64,000 bases of DNA, taken from positions 124,001-188,000 of the forward strand of contig ALYD01000001.1 in NCBI GenBank assembly GCA_000513555.1, read 5' to 3'. Numbering within the stretch: position 1 is the first letter of the stretch; every line of letters starts with the position of its first letter. Positions 60,018 through 64,000 of the stretch are shown here, piece after piece. The notes below the pieces were generated by a model. It saw only the letters and a list, made by a program, of their open reading frames with translations, ran no database searches and had not been told where the DNA came from. Source of the DNA: Lachnospiraceae bacterium JC7. GTDB lineage: Bacteria > Bacillota > Clostridia > Lachnospirales > Lachnospiraceae. Position numbers and translations under genes: made by a program.

Positions 60018-60047
60018 AAGGGCTTTCAGAGAAATCTGAAAGTCCTT
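60018..60047 (+). terminator. Terminator of tRNA-Trp
   Basis: AAGGGCTTTCAGA/TCTGAAAGTCCTT stem (one G-U), GAAA loop, T6 on the plus strand. Confidence 0.9.
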
Positions 60048-60064
60048 TTTTGTTTGTATATCCA

Positions 60065-60595
60065 TCATATCTCCGACTTCTTCGCAGCGAGTACGTTGAC
60101 GAATCGATCGCTAAGTTTTACTGCTGCTATCCCCAGTATGATTCCCATGAGGATTCCGAAAAGGACATCTGTCGGGAAATGCATGAAAAGATACAGTCGG
60201 CTGAAAGCTATCAGCGCTGCAAAGATAAATAATACTGCACCGGCTTTTCTGTAATTCAAAAAAACTACTGTCGCCGCACCAAAGGCCCAGGATGAATGGG
60301 TGGAAGGAAATGATGAGCTTGTGGGTCTTGCAATCAGTAAAGCAAATGTCTGATCTATCTGGCATGGGCGCGGCCGGCTAAACAGATTCTTCAACAGAAG
60401 CTGTCCGAAAAGCAGTACCCCGAAATATAAAAGCAGAAGTGCGATGCCTGTTTTTCTCGTTTTCTTGAAAACAGTCATCAGGATACCGGTGATCAGGAAC
60501 AGTTGTCCGTATGATCCCACGATACTTGTCAAAGTAAGAAAAAAACTGTCTAAAAAAGCTGTACGTACTATCGAATACAAGATAGAGAATTCCAT
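60065..60595 (-). CDS. PAP2-family membrane phosphatase
   Basis: 176 residues with about five membrane helices and the three PAP2 motifs: K-N-L-F-S-R-P-R-P, P-S-T-H-S-S-W-A-F-G (normally P-S-G-H) and S-R-L-Y-L-F-M-H-F-P-T-D-V. Likely dephosphorylates a lipid diphosphate such as undecaprenyl diphosphate or phosphatidate. Start MEFSILYS follows GGGAGGTG by 8 bases; the frame extends 13 codons further without a site. Converges on tRNA-Trp. Confidence 0.88.
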   Translation of the reverse strand: MEFSILYSIVRTAFLDSFFLTLTSIVGSYGQLFLITGILMTVFKKTRKTGIALLLLYFGVLLFGQLLLKNLFSRPRPCQIDQTFALLIARPTSSSFPSTHSSWAFGAATVVFLNYRKAGAVLFIFAALIAFSRLYLFMHFPTDVLFGILMGIILGIAAVKLSDRFVNVLAAKKSEI

Positions 60596-60735
60596 TCTTG
60601 AACACCTCCCTGAGCGCCCCGATCCATGGGACATAACCCGTGACTGATAATCTGCATACTATTATTTCGGCGTAACAAACGGCAAAATAACAGTTCCATA
60701 CATAATCTGTCACGAGTTATACGGGTGTCAAAAAA

Positions 60736-62121
60736 TCACTTCTTCATGATCTGCAGTGCATCGCGAATGTTTCTGACCGGAATGAGCTCACAGTCCTTCA
60801 GGTTCCTGTCATTGAACTTCTTCGCATGGTATGCAGGCATGACTATCTTGTTGAAACCGAGGCGTATGGCCTCTTCTATCCGCTGCTCTGCATTGGATAC
60901 GGCACGGACCTCACCTGAGAGACCAACCTCCCCGAAGATCATGATGTCGTCGCTTATCTCGATGTTCATGTAGGAAGAAATAAGTGACATGATGATGGCG
61001 AGATCCATGGAAGGCTCAGCGATGCGGAGACCGCCTGTGATATTGACATAGGCATCGTACTTGCCGATCTCGAGATTAAGGCGCCTCTCAATGATGGCGA
61101 TGAGCATATTCAGGCGGTTGTAGTCTATACCGTTTGTGGTACGTCTCGGAAGGTTAAATGCACTCTGCACCACCAGTCCCTGAATCTCCATAAGGAGCGG
61201 TCTGGTGCCCTCCATGCCGCAGGAAACAACTGAACCCGAGGCACCCACCGGGCGGCCGGAAAGAAGCAGTTCTGAGGGATTCAGGACCTCATGGAGACCG
61301 GAACCCTCCATTTCGAAGACGGCGATCTCGTTTGTGGAACCGAATCGGTTCTTCTGTCCGTGCATGATACGGAGACTTCCGCTGCTCTCGCCCTCGAAGT
61401 AAAGGACCACGTCCACCATATGTTCGAGGATCTTCGGACCGGCAACATTACCATCCTTCGTCACATGACCTACGATGAAGACTGCGATGCCGTTTTCCTT
61501 GGCGAGACGAAGGAGCTGAGCTGATGATTCACGGACCTGGCTGACGGAACCCGGAGCTGCAGTCACGGTCTCCGTGTACATGGTCTGAATGGAGTCGATG
61601 ACCACAAAATCCGGCTGCTCTTCCTGAATGGTCGCGACTATGTTCTCGATGTTTGTTTCAGTCATGAATTTAAGGTCGCCGCTGATGTTTACGATCCGTT
61701 CAGCTCTCATTTTTATCTGCTTGAGACTTTCCTCGCCGGATACATAAAGGACCTTTTTCTGCGCATCAGCCGCAAGATTTCTTGATACCTCAAGAAGCAG
61801 GGTGGATTTACCTATACCCGGGTCTCCTCCAAGAAGCACGAGGGAGCCTACCACTATTCCGCCCCCCAGGACCCTGTCCAGCTCTTTAAATCCTGTTGGA
61901 AGTCGGTCTTCCTTCTGAAGAGCGATCTCGTCTATGCGGACAGGCTTCTGACGCGCGGGACGTATGCCTGAGGATTTTGAGAAGGATCTCGTACCGGAGG
62001 TACTTGCAACAGGTTCTTCCACGAAGCTGTTCCACGCTCTGCAGCCGGGGCACTGACCCAGCCACTTGGCAGATTCATAACCGCACTCCTTACAATAAAA
62101 TTTTGATGTGATCTTAGCCAT
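60736..62121 (-). CDS. radA: DNA repair protein RadA (Sms)
   Basis: Hexameric helicase promoting branch migration in recombination. Zinc finger C-K-E-C-G-x-x-S-x-K-W-L-G-Q-C-P-G-C, Walker A G-G-D-P-G-I-G-K-S-T-L-L, the RadA-specific K-N-R-F-G and a C-terminal Lon-like domain ending in a short tail. 461 residues from MAKITSKF; the upstream in-frame ATG (62172) lies inside the clpC end region and has no better site. Follows clpC, as in many Firmicutes. Confidence 0.95.
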   Translation of the reverse strand: MAKITSKFYCKECGYESAKWLGQCPGCRAWNSFVEEPVASTSGTRSFSKSSGIRPARQKPVRIDEIALQKEDRLPTGFKELDRVLGGGIVVGSLVLLGGDPGIGKSTLLLEVSRNLAADAQKKVLYVSGEESLKQIKMRAERIVNISGDLKFMTETNIENIVATIQEEQPDFVVIDSIQTMYTETVTAAPGSVSQVRESSAQLLRLAKENGIAVFIVGHVTKDGNVAGPKILEHMVDVVLYFEGESSGSLRIMHGQKNRFGSTNEIAVFEMEGSGLHEVLNPSELLLSGRPVGASGSVVSCGMEGTRPLLMEIQGLVVQSAFNLPRRTTNGIDYNRLNMLIAIIERRLNLEIGKYDAYVNITGGLRIAEPSMDLAIIMSLISSYMNIEISDDIMIFGEVGLSGEVRAVSNAEQRIEEAIRLGFNKIVMPAYHAKKFNDRNLKDCELIPVRNIRDALQIMKK

Positions 62122-62139
62122 AATAATACCTATAAAAAT

Positions 62140-62161
62140 CGGGTCGGCTCCTGCCGACCCG
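62140..62161 (-). terminator. Terminator between clpC and radA
   Basis: Perfect 9-bp stem CGGGTCGGC, 4-base loop, ATTTTTA on the minus strand, 18 bases before the radA start. May reduce read-through from clpC. Confidence 0.82.
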
Positions 62162-62168
62162 GTAATAC

Positions 62169-64000
62169 TCACTTTGTTTCCAATGTCTCTGTATCCGCTT
62201 CCTGAACAGGTTCAGTAGTCTTCTTCCTTCTGGTTGAAGTCTTCTTCGGCGCTGCTGCGGCCTTCTTTACAGGCTTCTTTTCTGCAGCTGCCTCAGGCTT
62301 ACTTCTGTCGGTGAACTTCAGGACATTTTCTTCCTTATCAACGGTGATCTTTACAGTTGAATTCTCAGGAATCTTACCGTCAAGTATCTCCTCAGCAAGC
62401 TTGTCCTCAACCTCTGTCTGAATAGTACGGCGAAGCGGTCTCGCACCGAATTTGGGGTTGAAGCCCTTCTCGATGATCCACTCCTTGGACTTCGCATCGA
62501 GGTTGATGCGGATGTTCATCTGAGTGCTTGCACGGTTGATGACATCTCTCATCATGATGTCGAGGATGTCCTTCATATTGTCCCTTGTGATCTGATGGAA
62601 TACGATGATCTCATCAATACGGTTCAGGAACTCAGGCTTGAAGATGCGGTGTACCTCATCCATGACTCTGCTCTGCATGAACTGATAGTCCTTCTCTGCA
62701 GAACCGTCACCGGTATCGAATCCCAGACGCTTAGGGCTCACGATCTGCTCGGCGCCTGCATTGGAAGTCATGATGATGATGGTGTTCTTGAAGGAGACCT
62801 TGCGGCCCTGCGCATCGGTGATGTGACCGTCATCAAGTACCTGAAGAAGTATGTTCAGTACATCAGGATGAGCCTTCTCGATCTCATCGAAAAGAATTAC
62901 GGAGTAAGGATTGCGGCGTACCTTTTCGCTGAGCTGTCCGCCCTCATCATAACCGACATATCCTGGCGGAGAACCAATCATCTTGGAGACGCTGTACTTC
63001 TCCATGTACTCCGACATATCAACTCGGATCAGGTTGTTCTCAGAACCGAACATGGCCTCAGCCAGAGCCTTCGAAAGCTCTGTCTTACCTACACCTGTAG
63101 GTCCCAGGAACATGAAAGAACCGATAGGACGCTTCGGATCCTTGAGTCCGACTCTTCCTCTCTTTATGGCCTTGGAAACGGCTGAAACAGCCTCTGTCTG
63201 GCCTACGACTCTCTTATGAAGAGTATCCTCAAGACGCATCAGCTTCTCTGTCTCGCCCTCTGTGAGCTTCTGAACGGGGATCTTTGTCCATTCGGAGACA
63301 ACATTGGCGATATCTGTTTCTGTGACATGAAGCATATTCTCTTCCTTATCCTTCTGCCACTTCTCGAATTCCTTATCCAGCTTCTGCTTCTTCTGCTCCT
63401 GCTTCTTCTTGATCTCTGAAGCACCCTCGAAATCTTCCTTACGGATGCACTGTTCCTTGTCGGCTTCCAGAGCCTCTATCTGTGCACGGAGCTTCTTTAT
63501 GGACTGTGGTTCACCTGATGAATTGATGCGGATCTTTGAAGCCGCTTCATCCACGAGGTCGATGGCCTTGTCCGGAAGATATCTGTCGTTAATGTAACGT
63601 ACTGACAGTGATACGGCAGCCTTGAGTGCTTCATCGTCGATAACAACATGATGGTGCTCCTCATACTTCGGAGCGATGCCCTTCAGTATGTCGTAGGTTT
63701 CATCCTCTGATGGCTCGTCCACCGTTACAGGCTGGAAACGACGCTCAAGAGCTGCATCCTTCTCGATGTGCTTTCTGTACTCGTCGAGAGTTGTGGCACC
63801 GATGATCTGCAGTTCACCTCTTGCCAGTGCAGGCTTCAGGATGTTTGCTGCGTCCAATGCTCCTTCCGCGCCTCCTGCACCGATGATGGTGTGTATCTCA
63901 TCGATAAAAAGAAGTACGTTTCCGTCATTTCGAGCTTCTGCGATGACTCTCTTTATACGCTCCTCAAATTCTCCGCGGTACTTGGAACCTGCCACCATGC
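62169..64000 (-). CDS. clpC: ATP-dependent Clp protease ATP-binding subunit ClpC, N-terminus outside window
   Basis: AAA+ unfoldase that feeds ClpP. Present: end of the first ATPase domain (L-L-F-I-D-E-I-H-T-I-I-G-A-G), the UVR-like coiled coil (K-E-D-F-E-G-A-S-E-I-K-K-K-Q) that marks ClpC, and the second ATPase domain (G-P-T-G-V-G-K-T-E-L; V-I-L-F-D-E-I-E-K-A-H). Unusual is the C-terminal tail of about 55 residues, Lys/Ala/Pro-rich (K-K-P-V-K-K-A-A-A-A-P-K-K) then acidic, absent from ordinary ClpC. The 5' part lies beyond base 64000. Confidence 0.96.
   Translation of the reverse strand, partial: MVAGSKYRGEFEERIKRVIAEARNDGNVLLFIDEIHTIIGAGGAEGALDAANILKPALARGELQIIGATTLDEYRKHIEKDAALERRFQPVTVDEPSEDETYDILKGIAPKYEEHHHVVIDDEALKAAVSLSVRYINDRYLPDKAIDLVDEAASKIRINSSGEPQSIKKLRAQIEALEADKEQCIRKEDFEGASEIKKKQEQKKQKLDKEFEKWQKDKEENMLHVTETDIANVVSEWTKIPVQKLTEGETEKLMRLEDTLHKRVVGQTEAVSAVSKAIKRGRVGLKDPKRPIGSFMFLGPTGVGKTELSKALAEAMFGSENNLIRVDMSEYMEKYSVSKMIGSPPGYVGYDEGGQLSEKVRRNPYSVILFDEIEKAHPDVLNILLQVLDDGHITDAQGRKVSFKNTIIIMTSNAGAEQIVSPKRLGFDTGDGSAEKDYQFMQSRVMDEVHRIFKPEFLNRIDEIIVFHQITRDNMKDILDIMMRDVINRASTQMNIRINLDAKSKEWIIEKGFNPKFGARPLRRTIQTEVEDKLAEEILDGKIPENSTVKITVDKEENVLKFTDRSKPEAAAEKKPVKKAAAAPKKTSTRRKKTTEPVQEADTETLETK

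Noticed and set aside
1-64000. CRISPR arrays, rRNA genes, insertion sequences with transposase, prophage structural genes
   Set aside because: None seen: no regularly spaced repeats, no rRNA sequence, no transposase or phage structural frame. Mobile DNA is limited to the scars at 51.9-60 kb.

Overview
The window reads as chromosomal DNA of an anaerobic Gram-positive Clostridia, most likely a member of the Lachnospiraceae. Evidence: a T-box in front of thrS, tRNA genes without encoded CCA, strong AGGAGG ribosome sites, many lipoproteins and choline/cell-wall-binding-repeat exoproteins, a FliB-type lysine methylase, secreted flavin reductases and an absence of aerobic respiration genes. Nearly all genes lie on the minus strand; the only plus-strand genes I support are a 47-residue membrane peptide, a glutaredoxin-like gene, a TetR regulator and tRNA-Trp.

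Layout. 0-2 kb: uppS (cut by the window edge), frr and pyrH. 2-15 kb: DUF1846 protein, MATE exporter, a long rsmH, a lipoprotein, fliB-like, dus, patatin, an EAL phosphodiesterase, two L,D-transpeptidases, truA and acylphosphatase, several with overlapping or nearly touching reading frames. 15-25 kb: tsf, rpsB, topA, thrS with T-box, dprA and comM. The usual rpsB-tsf-pyrH-frr-uppS block is thus split by about 13 kb. 25-34 kb: rluA-type synthase, SDR, tcdA, tRNA-Leu, a PIN/NYN-like protein with a long disordered tail, an unknown protein, tRNA-Ser, ABC-F and MBL hydrolase.

34-51 kb is an accessory/surface region: a Tat-exported Old-Yellow-Enzyme lipoprotein, a clostripain-family lipoprotein overlapping a CAP protein, LysR divergent from a tiny membrane peptide, glutaredoxin-like protein, asparaginase, a surface FMN/FAD reductase divergent from TetR with a palindromic operator candidate, VOC, DUF2156-GNAT, GHL10 hydrolase, P1 peptidase, and a cell-wall-anchored transglutaminase with a coupled membrane protein.

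51.8-60 kb is a decayed integration hotspot. Two direct repeats (51982-52264 and 56231-56796), each made of a tRNA-Trp 3' half, a possible integrase tail and a Phd/YefM antitoxin (truncated in one copy), bracket two surface-protein genes; a resolvase tail, a SHOCT fragment, another broken exoprotein gene and a membrane zincin lie nearby, and the intact tRNA-Trp sits at 59926-59996. 60-64 kb returns to core genes: PAP2 phosphatase, radA and clpC (cut by the window edge).
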